Source: Streptomyces musisoli
GTDB lineage: Bacteria > Actinomycetota > Actinomycetes > Streptomycetales > Streptomycetaceae
Assembly (NCBI RefSeq): GCF_016741855.1
Contig: NZ_JAERRH010000004.1
Span: 372,001-436,000, forward strand
Length of the DNA stretch: 64,000 nucleotides
Direction: 5' to 3'
Made by a program: the position numbers and the translations under genes. Below, piece by piece: positions 43,681-52,244 of this stretch. The first letter of the stretch is position 1. The number at the start of each line of letters is the position of its first letter. The notes beneath the pieces are model-generated. The model saw only the letters and a list, made by a program, of their open reading frames with translations, was not told the DNA's origin and made no database searches.

Positions 43681-44916
43681 ATGTCCCTAGAGTCCGAGGC
43701 CGGCCTCCCGGGGGATGTGCTCCCCGGTGTGCTGAGCGAGTCCCTGCACGACGAACTCGTCGCCTTCCGTCGCGACTTGCACATGCACCCGGAACTGGGC
43801 AACCAGGAGTTCCGCACCACCGCCGCGATCAAGGCGCGGCTGGAGCAGGCCGGGCTCAAGCCCCGCGTCCTCAGCGCTGGAACCGGACTCGTGTGCGACA
43901 TCGGGCTCGCGGAGGGCGAGCGGCCGGCCGAACCGCTGCTGGCACTGCGCGCCGACATCGACGCCCTGCCCATCCCGGACACCAAGACCGAATGCCCCTA
44001 CCGGTCGACCGTGCCGGACCGGGCCCACGCCTGTGGGCACGACGTGCACACCACCGTCGTCCTCGGCACCGGACTGGTCCTCGCCGACCTGCACGCCAAG
44101 GGCCTGCTGCCGCGCCCGGTGCGGCTGCTGTTCCAGCCCGCCGAGGAGGTGCTGCCCGGCGGCGCCCTGGACGCCATCGCGGACGGCGTGCTCGAGGGGG
44201 TGGCCCGGATCCTCGCCGTGCACTGCGACCCCAGGGTGGAGGCCGGGAGGATCGGGCTGCGGCACGGACCGATCACCAGCGCCTGCGACCGGCTGGAGAT
44301 CGCGCTCGACGGAGCCGGCGGCCACACCGCCCGTCCCCACCTCACCACCGACCTGGTCACCGCCGCCGCCCGGGTCGCCGTCGACGTCCCCGCGCTGATC
44401 GCCCGCCGGGTCGACACCCGCGCGGGTCTCGCCGTCACCTGGGGCCGCATCGAGTCGGGCCACGCCCCGAACGTGATCCCGCAGCACGCCGAGCTGTCCG
44501 GGACCGTGCGCTGCCTGGACCTGGACGCCTGGCGGCAGGCCCCCGACATCGTGCACGCGGCCATCGACGAGGTCGCCACCCTGCACCGGGCCAAATCCGA
44601 GATCAACTACATGCGCGGGGTGCCGCCCGTCGTCAACGACCGGGAGTCCACCGAGCTGCTCCGCCGGGCCATGGTCGCGCGGCGCGGCATGAAGTCCGTC
44701 GAGAGCACCGAGCAGAGCCTCGGCGGCGAGGACTTCTCCTGGTACCTGGAGCACGTGCCCGGCGCGCTGGCCCGTCTCGGTGTGCGCCGGCCCGGCGAGC
44801 GCACCGTGCGCGATCTCCACCAGGGCGATTTCGACGCCGACGAGCACGCGATCACGGTCGGCGTGGAGATGTTCACCGCCGCCGCCTTCCTGGACACCAA
44901 CGGCACGCGAAGCTGA
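43681..44916 (+). CDS. M20-family amidohydrolase
   Basis: A 411-residue metallopeptidase-fold enzyme of the M20D group (hippurate/indoleacetyl-amino acid hydrolase-like). It contains FRRDLHMHPELGNQEFRTTA, LALRADIDALPIPD, the metal site HACGHDVHTTVVLG, LLFQPAEEVLPGGA and the late GGEDFSWYLEHVPGALARLG. The dimerisation domain is in the middle (GGHTARPHLTTDL). These enzymes cleave N-acyl amino acids, N-acetyl-cysteine conjugates or similar amides in the cytosol. ATG 43681 was chosen; GTG 43669 is possible. It stands alone before the nucleoside operon and ends at its own hairpin. Confidence 0.9.
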   Translation: MSLESEAGLPGDVLPGVLSESLHDELVAFRRDLHMHPELGNQEFRTTAAIKARLEQAGLKPRVLSAGTGLVCDIGLAEGERPAEPLLALRADIDALPIPDTKTECPYRSTVPDRAHACGHDVHTTVVLGTGLVLADLHAKGLLPRPVRLLFQPAEEVLPGGALDAIADGVLEGVARILAVHCDPRVEAGRIGLRHGPITSACDRLEIALDGAGGHTARPHLTTDLVTAAARVAVDVPALIARRVDTRAGLAVTWGRIESGHAPNVIPQHAELSGTVRCLDLDAWRQAPDIVHAAIDEVATLHRAKSEINYMRGVPPVVNDRESTELLRRAMVARRGMKSVESTEQSLGGEDFSWYLEHVPGALARLGVRRPGERTVRDLHQGDFDADEHAITVGVEMFTAAAFLDTNGTRS

Positions 44917-44931
44917 CCGTGCGGCCCCCTC

Positions 44932-44949
44932 GGGGGCCGTTCCCCTGTC
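44932..44949 (+). terminator. Hairpin terminator after the amidohydrolase
   Basis: A 7-bp stem CGGCCCC with a CTCG loop, 15 bp after the stop codon, followed by TTCCCCT. Confidence 0.6.
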
Positions 44950-45077
44950 CGGCGCAACACAAAAGCAAGCCATTCGCACACTGTCCGCAACAATGCTCTT
45001 GGACGGGCCGGAGTTCGAGTTCAGACGCTGTTTGCCTCGAATCGATAACGGCTTCGCGAGAGGGTTTTTTGCGACAT

Positions 45078-45089
45078 CTACGCGCGTTA
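45078..45089 (+). promoter_or_regulatory. CTACGCGyGTAG-like motif upstream of the nucleoside operon
   Basis: CTACGCGCGTTA, 10 of 12 matches to the palindrome found upstream of add, lies 106 bp before the BmpA-like lipoprotein gene within a relatively AT-rich promoter region (AGGGTTTTTTGCGACAT just before it). Confidence 0.5.
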
Positions 45090-45194
45090 CGATGCCGCGA
45101 AGCCGACGCCGAAGGGGCGTCTCGGCTGGAGCGCTGACAAGGTGCTCCCATCAAGCGCCGACATGGCGCTCAGGTCAGGTGAAGGAGCCTTCCC

Positions 45195-46250
45195 GTGCGC
45201 CGGGTAGCCAAGCTTTCTGCTGCGTGTATCGCGACCGCAGCTCTCGCCGTGACTGCCACTGCATGTGGCAGCACGTCCTCCGACAACAACGAGTCCTCGT
45301 CCTCCTCGGGCGGCGGCAAGGGTGTCAAGATCGGTCTCGCCTTCGACGTCGGCGGCCGTGGTGACCGTTCCTTCAACGACTCCGCCGCGCGCGGTGCCGA
45401 CAAGGCCAAGAAGGAGTTCGGCGGCGAGATCAAGGAGCTGACCGCGAAGACCTCGGACACCGAGGCCGACCGCGAGCAGCGCCTGTCGGACCTGGCCGAG
45501 GCCGGCTACAACCCCGTCGTCGGTGTCGGCTACGCGTACGCCGCCTCCATGACCAAGGTCGCCGCGAAGTACCCGAAGACCAGCTTCGGCATCGTCGACT
45601 CCGTCGTGGACGGCAAGAACGTCGACAGCATCACCTTCACCGAGGAGCAGGGCTCCTACCTGGCCGGCGTCGCCGCCGCGCTGAAGAGCAAGTCGAAGCA
45701 CGTCGGCTTCATCGGCGGTGTCGACGTCCCGCTGATCAAGAAGTTCGAGGCGGGTTACGTCCAGGGCGTCAAGGACACCAACCCGAAGATCAAGGTCGAC
45801 ACGCAGTACCTGTCCCACGGCTCGGACACCTCCGGCTTCGCCAGCCCCGACAAGGGCAAGGAGGCGGCGCAGGGCATGCTCGACAACGGCGCCGACGTCA
45901 TCTACACGGCGGCCGGCTCCTCCGGCAACGGCGCGATCGAGGCCGTCGCGGGCAAGAAGGGCGCCTGGGCCATCGGCGTGGACTCGGACCAGTACAACAT
46001 CCCGGGTCTGTCCAAGTACAAGAGCGCGATCCTGACCTCGATGGTCAAGAACGTCGACGTCGGTGTCTACGACTTCGTCAAGTCGGTGCACGACGGCAAG
46101 CCGCTGACCGGCACCAACAGCTACTCGCTGGCCAAGGACGGCGTCTCGCTGGCCACCAGCGGCGGCTTCATCGACGACGTCCAGGCCAAGCTGGACGCGG
46201 CGAAGAAGAAGATCACCGACGGTTCGATCAAGGTCAAGACCACCCCGTGA
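45195..46250 (+). CDS. BmpA/PnrA-family nucleoside-binding lipoprotein
   Basis: A 351-residue lipoprotein. The signal peptide ends at TATACGS with Cys24 as lipid attachment site, followed by a Ser/Gly/Asn linker. The mature part is a periplasmic-binding fold of the Bmp family: IGLAFDVGGRGDRSFNDSAA, PVVGVGYAYAASMTKVAAKY, ITFTEEQGSYLAGVAAALKS and AWAIGVDSDQYNIPGLSKYK. Relatives such as Treponema PnrA bind purine nucleosides. The GTG start has GAAGGAG 7 bp upstream. It is the first gene of the uptake operon and is separated from the ATPase gene by a hairpin, which may favour excess binding protein. Confidence 0.93.
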   Translation: MRRVAKLSAACIATAALAVTATACGSTSSDNNESSSSSGGGKGVKIGLAFDVGGRGDRSFNDSAARGADKAKKEFGGEIKELTAKTSDTEADREQRLSDLAEAGYNPVVGVGYAYAASMTKVAAKYPKTSFGIVDSVVDGKNVDSITFTEEQGSYLAGVAAALKSKSKHVGFIGGVDVPLIKKFEAGYVQGVKDTNPKIKVDTQYLSHGSDTSGFASPDKGKEAAQGMLDNGADVIYTAAGSSGNGAIEAVAGKKGAWAIGVDSDQYNIPGLSKYKSAILTSMVKNVDVGVYDFVKSVHDGKPLTGTNSYSLAKDGVSLATSGGFIDDVQAKLDAAKKKITDGSIKVKTTP

Positions 46251-46274
46251 CCTGACGGGTCCCCGTCGGACCCA

Positions 46275-46315
46275 GGCTCGGCGCGGGGGCGCCTTCGGGA
46301 CCCCCTCGCCGAGCC
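46275..46315 (+). terminator. Intercistronic hairpin between binding protein and ATPase genes
   Basis: Outer 9-bp stem GGCTCGGCG/CGCCGAGCC, extended inward by GGGGG/CCCCC after one mismatch. It starts 25 bp after the lipoprotein stop. It may be a partial terminator or an mRNA-stabilising end. Confidence 0.7.
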
Positions 46316-46332
46316 ATAACAATGTGTCAACT

Positions 46333-46344
46333 CTACGCGTGTAG
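46333..46344 (+). promoter_or_regulatory. CTACGCGTGTAG motif upstream of the transporter ATPase gene
   Basis: CTACGCGTGTAG lies 77 bp before the ATPase coding start, just after the intercistronic hairpin. It shares CTACGCG and GTAG with the sites upstream of the operon and of add, suggesting a second regulated promoter. Confidence 0.5.
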
Positions 46345-46420
46345 CATGGAGTTGCCGCGCTAGCGTCGCCGACGCCTGCCACCTCCCCTAAGCAGCCCCT
46401 TTCCCCGAGGAGAGTGCGCC

Positions 46421-47980
46421 ATCAACGCGTCCAGCCCTCCCGCTGCCGTCGAACTGCGCGGCATCACCAAGCGTTTCCCCGGCGTCGTCGCCAACCGCGA
46501 CATCGACATCACGGTCCGCGCGGGCACCGTCCATGCCCTGTGCGGCGAGAACGGCGCCGGCAAGTCCACCCTGATGAAGATCCTCTACGGCATGCAGCAG
46601 CCGGACGAGGGCACCATCACGGTGGGCGGCGAGCAGGTCGTCCTGCACAACCCCGGCGACGCCATCGCCCGCGGCATCGGCATGGTGCACCAGCACTTCA
46701 TGCTCGCCGACAACCTCACCGTGCTGGAGAACGTCGTCCTCGGCGCGGAGAAGCTGCACGGCATCGGAGGCAAGGCCCGCGCCCGGATCAAGGAGATCTC
46801 GGACGCGTACAGCCTGAACGTCCGGCCCGACGTCCTCGTGGAGGAGCTGGGCGTCGCCGACCGCCAGCGCGTGGAGATCCTCAAGGTCCTCTACCGCGGC
46901 GCCAAGACCCTCATCCTCGACGAGCCGACCGCCGTCCTCGTGCCGCAGGAGGTCGACGCGCTCTTCGACAACCTGCGCGAGCTGAAGGCCGAGGGCCTCA
47001 CCGTCATCTTCATCTCCCACAAGCTGGGCGAGGTGCTGTCGGTCGCCGACGAGATCACCGTGATCCGGCGCGGCACCACCGTCGGCACCGTCGAGCCGCG
47101 GGGTACCACCCCCAAGCAGCTCGCCGAGCTGATGGTCGGCAGCGAGCTGCCCACCCCGGAGACCGAGGAGTCCACCGTCACGGACGTCCCGATGCTGAAG
47201 CTGGACGGCCTGCACCTGACGCAGACCGACCTCGACGGCGTCGAGCGGATCATCCTGGACGAGATCTCCTTCACCATCCACAAGGGCGAGGTCCTCGGCA
47301 TCGCCGGTGTGGAGGGCAACGGCCAGTCCGAGCTGGTCGAAGCGATCATGGGCATGCGTCACCCCGACGCCGGCGTCATCACGCTGGACGGCGACGACAT
47401 GTCCCGAGTCGCCACCCGCGACCGCCGCGAGGCCGGCATCGGCTACATCCCCGAGGACCGCCACCGCCACGGCCTGCTCCTGGAAGCACCGCTGTGGGAG
47501 AACCGCATCCTCGGCCACGTCTCCGAGAAGCCCAACTCGCGCGGCGGACTGCTCGACATCAAGGCGGCCCGCGCCGACACCGAGCGGATCGTCCAGGCCT
47601 ACGACGTGCGCACGCCCGGCATCGACGTCACCGCGGCCTCGCTGTCCGGCGGCAACCAGCAGAAGCTGATCGTCGGCCGCGAGATGAGCCACAACCCCAA
47701 GCTGCTCATCGCCGCCCACCCCACCCGCGGTGTGGACGTCGGCGCCCAGGCGGCCATCTGGGACTACATCCGCGAGGCCCGCCGCGAGGGCCTGGCCGTA
47801 CTGCTGATCTCCGCCGACCTGGACGAGCTGATCGGGCTCTCCGACACCCTGCGGGTGATGTACCGCGGCCGCCTGGTCGCCGACGCCGACCCCGCCACCA
47901 TCACCCCCGAAGAGCTGGGCTCCGCCATGACGGGTGCGGCCACCGGCCACCTGGAGCACACAGAGGACGACGAGCGATGA
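46421..47980 (+). CDS. Nucleoside ABC transporter ATPase (RbsA-like double domain), apparent ATC start
   Basis: 519 residues with two ABC domains. The first has VELRGITKRFPGVVANRDI, Walker A GENGAGKST and the LILDEPTAVL Walker B. The second has the degenerate GVEGNGQSELVEAI and signature LSGGNQQKLIVGREM, as in sugar and nucleoside importers. The first ATG in frame (46574) lies after Walker A and cannot be the true start. Upstream, the frame back to a TAG at 46361 has no ATG, GTG or TTG. GAGGAG at 46407-46412 is 8 bp before ATC 46421, which would give a normal N-terminus. It overlaps the first permease gene by 4 bp. Confidence 0.9.
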   Translation: MNASSPPAAVELRGITKRFPGVVANRDIDITVRAGTVHALCGENGAGKSTLMKILYGMQQPDEGTITVGGEQVVLHNPGDAIARGIGMVHQHFMLADNLTVLENVVLGAEKLHGIGGKARARIKEISDAYSLNVRPDVLVEELGVADRQRVEILKVLYRGAKTLILDEPTAVLVPQEVDALFDNLRELKAEGLTVIFISHKLGEVLSVADEITVIRRGTTVGTVEPRGTTPKQLAELMVGSELPTPETEESTVTDVPMLKLDGLHLTQTDLDGVERIILDEISFTIHKGEVLGIAGVEGNGQSELVEAIMGMRHPDAGVITLDGDDMSRVATRDRREAGIGYIPEDRHRHGLLLEAPLWENRILGHVSEKPNSRGGLLDIKAARADTERIVQAYDVRTPGIDVTAASLSGGNQQKLIVGREMSHNPKLLIAAHPTRGVDVGAQAAIWDYIREARREGLAVLLISADLDELIGLSDTLRVMYRGRLVADADPATITPEELGSAMTGAATGHLEHTEDDER

Positions 47981-49104
47981 AGAAGCTGACCTCACGGATC
48001 GACAAGGAGCGGCTGCTCCTCGGCATCGCCGCGCCGCTGCTCGCGGTCGTCGCCGCGCTCGTCGTCACCGCCCTGGTGATCCTCGCGACCGGCAAGAACC
48101 CCGGCGCCGCCTTCAGTGACATGACGACCTACGGCTTCGCCAGCGACAGCCAGGTCTACATCCTGAACAAGGCGACGACGTACTACCTCGCGGGTGTCGC
48201 GGTGGCCATCGGCTTCCGCATGAACCTGTTCAACATCGGTGTGGACGGCCAGTACCGGCTCGCCGCGTTCATGGCCGCCGTCCTCGGCGGCGCGCTGACC
48301 GTGCCCGGCTGGATCGCCATCCCGCTGATCATCCTCTGCGCCATGGCGACCGGCGCCCTGTGGGCGGCCATCGCCGGTGTCCTCAAGGTGACCCGGGGCG
48401 TCAGCGAGGTCATCGCGACCATCATGCTGAACTCGATCGCCACCGCGATCATCGGCTACCTGCTCCAGCCGGACCGGCTGGGCGAACTCCAGCAGGGCGG
48501 CACCCTCGTCTCCACCAAGCCGCTGCCGTCGTCCTCGCACTTCTTCAACATCGACACCGGCCCGGCCGGCGTGCTGGACGGCTTCATCATCGTCGCCGTG
48601 GTCGTCGGCCTCGCGTACTGGTTCGTGCTCGGCCGCACCCGGTTCGGCTTCGACCTGCGCACGGTCGGCCAGTCCGAGAGCGCCGCCTCCGCGAGCGGTG
48701 TGTCGGTGAAGAAGATGATCGCCACCAGCATGATCATCTCTGGCGCGGTGGCCGGTCTGATCGGCATGCCCACGCTGCTGAACGAGAGCCACCAGTACGA
48801 CAACAGCTTCCCCGCCGGCATCGGCTTCACCGGTATCGCCATCGCGCTGCTCGGCCGCAACAACCCGATCGGCATCGCGCTCGGCGCCCTGCTCTGGGGC
48901 TTCCTGGAGCGCACCACCAACCACCTGGAGTTTGAGGGCTACGACAAGGAGATCCTCGGCGTCATCCAGGGCGTCATCGTCCTGTGCGTCGTGATCGCCT
49001 ACGAGGTCGTCCGCCGCTACGGCCTCAAGCGCCAGCAGCAGAAGGTCGGCGCCGAACTCGCCGCGCAGGCCGCCGCCCCGACGAACAAGCAGGAGGTGGC
49101 GTGA
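47977..49104 (+). CDS. Nucleoside ABC transporter permease 1
   Basis: A 375-residue BPD_transp_2-type permease with about ten membrane helices. It contains FRMNLFNIGVDGQYRLAAFM (the N-I-G-x-x-G-Q motif of this family), TRGVSEVIATIMLNSIATAI and GVSVKKMIATSMIISGAVAG. The charged C-terminus is cytoplasmic. ATG 47977 overlaps the ATPase stop (ATGA), and its own stop overlaps the next permease gene, so the subunits are made in step. With the partner permease it forms the membrane channel of a BmpA-type nucleoside importer. Confidence 0.93.
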   Translation: MKKLTSRIDKERLLLGIAAPLLAVVAALVVTALVILATGKNPGAAFSDMTTYGFASDSQVYILNKATTYYLAGVAVAIGFRMNLFNIGVDGQYRLAAFMAAVLGGALTVPGWIAIPLIILCAMATGALWAAIAGVLKVTRGVSEVIATIMLNSIATAIIGYLLQPDRLGELQQGGTLVSTKPLPSSSHFFNIDTGPAGVLDGFIIVAVVVGLAYWFVLGRTRFGFDLRTVGQSESAASASGVSVKKMIATSMIISGAVAGLIGMPTLLNESHQYDNSFPAGIGFTGIAIALLGRNNPIGIALGALLWGFLERTTNHLEFEGYDKEILGVIQGVIVLCVVIAYEVVRRYGLKRQQQKVGAELAAQAAAPTNKQEVA

Positions 49105-50390
49105 TGACTGCCACGATGACCGACGCGCCGCCGCCCGCGGCGCCCAAGGCGGCGGGCGCGCCCCAGCGCTCGGGCCGTTCCCTCGGCCAGATCCTCATGA
49201 TCGTCGCCGGTGCCCTGCTGCTCGTGGCCGCCGTGCGCATGATCACCGGCTCCGACCAGCTCGACTCCTCCGGACAGGTCGCCGCCGCGCTCGGCCTCGC
49301 CGTACCGATCGGCCTCGCCGGACTCGCCGGCCTGTGGTCCGAGCGGGCCGGTGTGGTCAACATCGGCCTCGAGGGCATGATGATCCTCGGCACCTTCGGC
49401 GCCGGCTGGATCGGCTGGCAGACCAGCCCCTGGCTCGGCCTGCTGTGCGGCATCGGCTTCGGTGTCCTCGGCGGCCTGGTGCACGCCGTCGCCACGATCA
49501 CCTTCGGCGTCGACCACATCGTCTCCGGTGTCGCCGTCAACCTGCTCGCGCTCGGCGCCACCCAGTACCTCGCCAAGCTGTTCTTCGCCGACGGCAAGGC
49601 GTCGGAGGCGGGCGGCAACCCCAAGCAGTCCCCGCCGGCGGACTCGCTGCCCGACGTCACCGTCCCCGGCCTCTCGGACGCCCTCGCGTCGCTCGAGAAG
49701 CACCACTGGTTCCTGGTCTCCGACCTCGCCGGCATCATCGGCGGTCTGATCACCAACCTGTCCGTGGTGACGATCCTGGCCGTGCTGCTCTTCGTCGGCA
49801 GCTGGTGGCTGCTGTGGCGCACCCCGTTCGGGCTGCGACTGCGCTCCTGCGGTGAGAACCCGATCGCCGCGGAGTCGCTCGGCGTCAACGTCTACCGGTA
49901 CAAGTACGTGGCCGTGGCCGTCTCCGGCGGTCTCGCCGGCCTCGGCGGCGCGTTCCTCGCGCTGGTCACCTCGCACACCTACCTGGAGGGCCAGACCGGA
50001 GGCCGCGGCTACATCGGTCTCGCCGCCATGATCTTCGGCAACTGGCGTCCCGGCGGTCTCGCGATGGGCGCGGGCCTGTTCGGTTACTCCGACGCGCTCC
50101 AGCTGCGCAACGGCGGCGTCACCGTCCACGCCCTGCTGCTCCTGCTGGTCGTCCTGCTCGCGCTCCTGGCGGGCTGGAAGCTGTACAAGAAGGCACACTG
50201 GCAGGGCGGGATCAGCCTCATGACGGCCGCGCTGGTGCTGGTCTGGTACCTGTTCACCGACGAGGTCCCGAGCGACTTCGTGGGCGCCACGCCGTACGTC
50301 GTGACGCTGCTCGTGCTGTCGCTGTCCGCGCAGCGCCTGCGGATGCCCAAGGCGGACGGCATGCGGTACCGGAAGGGCCAGGGCAAGTGA
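49104..50390 (+). CDS. Nucleoside ABC transporter permease 2
   Basis: A 428-residue permease of the same family. It has AVPIGLAGLAGLWSERAGVV, then NIGLEGMMILGTFGAGWIGW, and TFGVDHIVSGVAVNLLALGA, plus GGRGYIGLAAMIFGNWRPGG. The periplasmic insertion around GKASEAGGNPKQSPP and extra C-terminal helices make it longer than permease 1. ATG 49104 has AGGAGG 7 bp upstream; GTG 49101 is also possible. The stop overlaps the cytidine deaminase gene as GTGA, tying uptake directly to salvage. Confidence 0.93.
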   Translation: MTATMTDAPPPAAPKAAGAPQRSGRSLGQILMIVAGALLLVAAVRMITGSDQLDSSGQVAAALGLAVPIGLAGLAGLWSERAGVVNIGLEGMMILGTFGAGWIGWQTSPWLGLLCGIGFGVLGGLVHAVATITFGVDHIVSGVAVNLLALGATQYLAKLFFADGKASEAGGNPKQSPPADSLPDVTVPGLSDALASLEKHHWFLVSDLAGIIGGLITNLSVVTILAVLLFVGSWWLLWRTPFGLRLRSCGENPIAAESLGVNVYRYKYVAVAVSGGLAGLGGAFLALVTSHTYLEGQTGGRGYIGLAAMIFGNWRPGGLAMGAGLFGYSDALQLRNGGVTVHALLLLLVVLLALLAGWKLYKKAHWQGGISLMTAALVLVWYLFTDEVPSDFVGATPYVVTLLVLSLSAQRLRMPKADGMRYRKGQGK

Positions 50391-50791
50391 CCACGGAAGC
50401 GGCCGCCTTCGACTGGGAGGCACTGCGCGCCGAGGCGCGCGAGGCCATGTCCCACGCCTACGCCCCCTACTCGGGCTACCCGGTGGGCGTGGCGGCCCTG
50501 GTCGACGACGGCCGTACCGTCACCGGCTGCAACGTGGAGAACGCCTCCTACGGGCTCGGCCTGTGCGCCGAGTGCGGCCTGGTCTCGCAGCTCCAGCGCA
50601 CGGGCGGTGGCCGCCTGACGCACTTCAGCTGTGTGGACGGCGAGGGCGCCCTGCTGGTGCCCTGCGGCCGCTGCCGCCAGCTGCTGTACGAGTTCGGCGG
50701 CCCGGACCTGCTCCTGGACACCCCGGCGGGCGTCCTCCCGCTCTCCGAGATGCTGCCCCAGGCCTTCGGCCCGGACCATCTCACCAAGTAA
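50387..50791 (+). CDS. cdd: Cytidine deaminase
   Basis: A 134-residue homotetrameric-type enzyme deaminating (deoxy)cytidine to (deoxy)uridine. The zinc site is visible: NVENASYGLGLCAECGL with the first Cys and catalytic Glu, and VPCGRCRQLLYEF with the other two Cys. The N-terminal HAYAPYSGYPVGVAALV is the family start. The GTG overlaps the permease stop, so cytidine brought in by the transporter is processed by a coupled product. It is followed by a hairpin and then deoA, which uses the uridine formed. Confidence 0.96.
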   Translation: MTTEAAAFDWEALRAEAREAMSHAYAPYSGYPVGVAALVDDGRTVTGCNVENASYGLGLCAECGLVSQLQRTGGGRLTHFSCVDGEGALLVPCGRCRQLLYEFGGPDLLLDTPAGVLPLSEMLPQAFGPDHLTK

Positions 50792-50796
50792 CTCCC

Positions 50797-50831
50797 GTAC
50801 GGCCCCCCTGATCCGCTCAGGGGGGCCGTAC
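50797..50831 (+). terminator. Perfect hairpin between cdd and deoA
   Basis: A 15-bp perfect stem (GTACGGCCCCCCTGA) with a TCCGC loop in the 73-bp gap. It may attenuate deoA transcription or protect the upstream mRNA; deoA might also be read from a promoter of its own. Confidence 0.75.
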
Positions 50832-50864
50832 ACCTTCGCACCTCCCGGAAGGAAGCCACCAGCC

Positions 50865-52148
50865 ATGGCCATGGACGCCATCTCCGTCATCCGCACCAAG
50901 CGGGACCGCGGCGAGCTGACCGACGAGCAGATCGACTGGGTCATCGACGCGTACACCCGCGGCGAGGTCGCCGACTACCAGATGGCCGCGCTCAACATGG
51001 CCATCCTGCTCAACGGCATGAACCGTGGCGAGATCGCCCGCTGGACCGCGGCCATGATCTCCTCCGGCGAGCGCATGGACTTCTCCTCGCTGACCCGCCC
51101 GACGGCCGACAAGCACTCCACCGGCGGTGTCGGCGACAAGATCACCCTCCCGCTCGCTCCCCTGGTCGCGGCCTGCGGCGCGGCCGTCCCGCAGCTCTCC
51201 GGCCGGGGCCTCGGCCACACCGGCGGCACCCTGGACAAGCTGGAGTCGATCCCCGGCTGGCGCGCCCTGCTCTCCAACGAGGAGATGCTGCACGTCCTCG
51301 ACACCACGGGCGCGGTGATCTGCGCGGCGGGCGACGGCCTGGCCCCCGCCGACAAGAAGCTGTACGCCCTGCGTGACGTCACCGGCACGGTGGAGGCCAT
51401 TCCGCTGATCGCCTCGTCGATCATGTCGAAGAAGATCGCCGAGGGCACCGGCTCCCTGGTGCTGGACGTGAAGGTGGGCTCGGGCGCCTTCATGAAGACG
51501 ATCGAGGACGCCCGCGAGCTGGCGTCCACGATGGTCGGCCTCGGCACGGACCACGGGGTGAAGACGGTCGCCCTGCTCACCGACATGTCCACCCCGCTCG
51601 GCCTCACCGCGGGCAACGCCCTGGAGGTCCGCGAGTCGGTGGAGGTCCTGGCCGGCGGCGGCCCGGCGGACGTCGTGGAGCTGACGGTCGCCCTGGCCCG
51701 CGAGATGCTCGACGCGGCCGGCGTCAAGGACGCGGACCCCGCCAAGGCGCTGGCCGACGGCTCGGCGATGGACGTCTGGCGCCGCATGATCGCGGCCCAG
51801 GGCGGCGACCCGGACGCGGAGCTGCCCACGTCGAAGGAGCAGCACGTCGTCAAGGCGTCGTCCTCCGGTGTCCTGACCCGCCTGGACGCCTATGACATCG
51901 GCATCGCCGCCTGGCGCCTGGGCGCCGGCCGCGCCCGCAAGGAGGACCCGGTGCAGGCGGCGGCGGGCGTCGAGATGCACGCCAAGCCGGGCGACACGGT
52001 GACCGAGGGCCAGCCGCTCCTCACCCTGCACACCGACACGCCCGAGCGCTTCGACTACGCGCTGGAGGCCGTCGAGGGCTCGTACGACATCGCGGCCCCC
52101 GGCACGGACTTCCAGGCCACGCCGGTCGTGCTGGAACGTATCGCCTGA
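50865..52148 (+). CDS. deoA: Pyrimidine-nucleoside (thymidine) phosphorylase
   Basis: A 427-residue enzyme cleaving thymidine or uridine with phosphate to base and (deoxy)ribose-1-phosphate. Visible family motifs are VIRTKRDRGELTDEQIDWVI, MAALNMAILLNGMNRGEIAR, the phosphate site DKHSTGGVGDKITLPLAPLV and SGRGLGHTGGTLDKLESIPG. The lysine-rich substrate region is ASSIMSKKIAEGTGSLVLDV, and the C-terminal PYNP domain ends in YDIAAPGTDFQATPVVLERI. ATG 50865 (GGAAGGAAG about 10 bp upstream) or ATG 50871 starts it. It completes the pathway from imported pyrimidine nucleosides. Confidence 0.95.
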   Translation: MAMDAISVIRTKRDRGELTDEQIDWVIDAYTRGEVADYQMAALNMAILLNGMNRGEIARWTAAMISSGERMDFSSLTRPTADKHSTGGVGDKITLPLAPLVAACGAAVPQLSGRGLGHTGGTLDKLESIPGWRALLSNEEMLHVLDTTGAVICAAGDGLAPADKKLYALRDVTGTVEAIPLIASSIMSKKIAEGTGSLVLDVKVGSGAFMKTIEDARELASTMVGLGTDHGVKTVALLTDMSTPLGLTAGNALEVRESVEVLAGGGPADVVELTVALAREMLDAAGVKDADPAKALADGSAMDVWRRMIAAQGGDPDAELPTSKEQHVVKASSSGVLTRLDAYDIGIAAWRLGAGRARKEDPVQAAAGVEMHAKPGDTVTEGQPLLTLHTDTPERFDYALEAVEGSYDIAAPGTDFQATPVVLERIA

Positions 52149-52175
52149 CCTGCGGAAACCTCTTTCGGGTGAACA

Positions 52176-52199
52176 GGACCGGTGGACCTCCACCGGTCC
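52176..52199 (+). terminator. Terminator of the nucleoside operon
   Basis: Perfect 10-bp stem (GGACCGGTGG) with an ACCT loop, 28 bp after the deoA stop. Confidence 0.75.
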
Positions 52200-52244
52200 C
52201 GTTCGGCATGCTGGGATCGGTGACGCACCGAATAGGAGACCGCC

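Noticed and set aside
46574..47980. ATG 46574 as start of the transporter ATPase
   Set aside because: It would remove the first Walker A motif, which is intact just upstream behind a good ribosome site.
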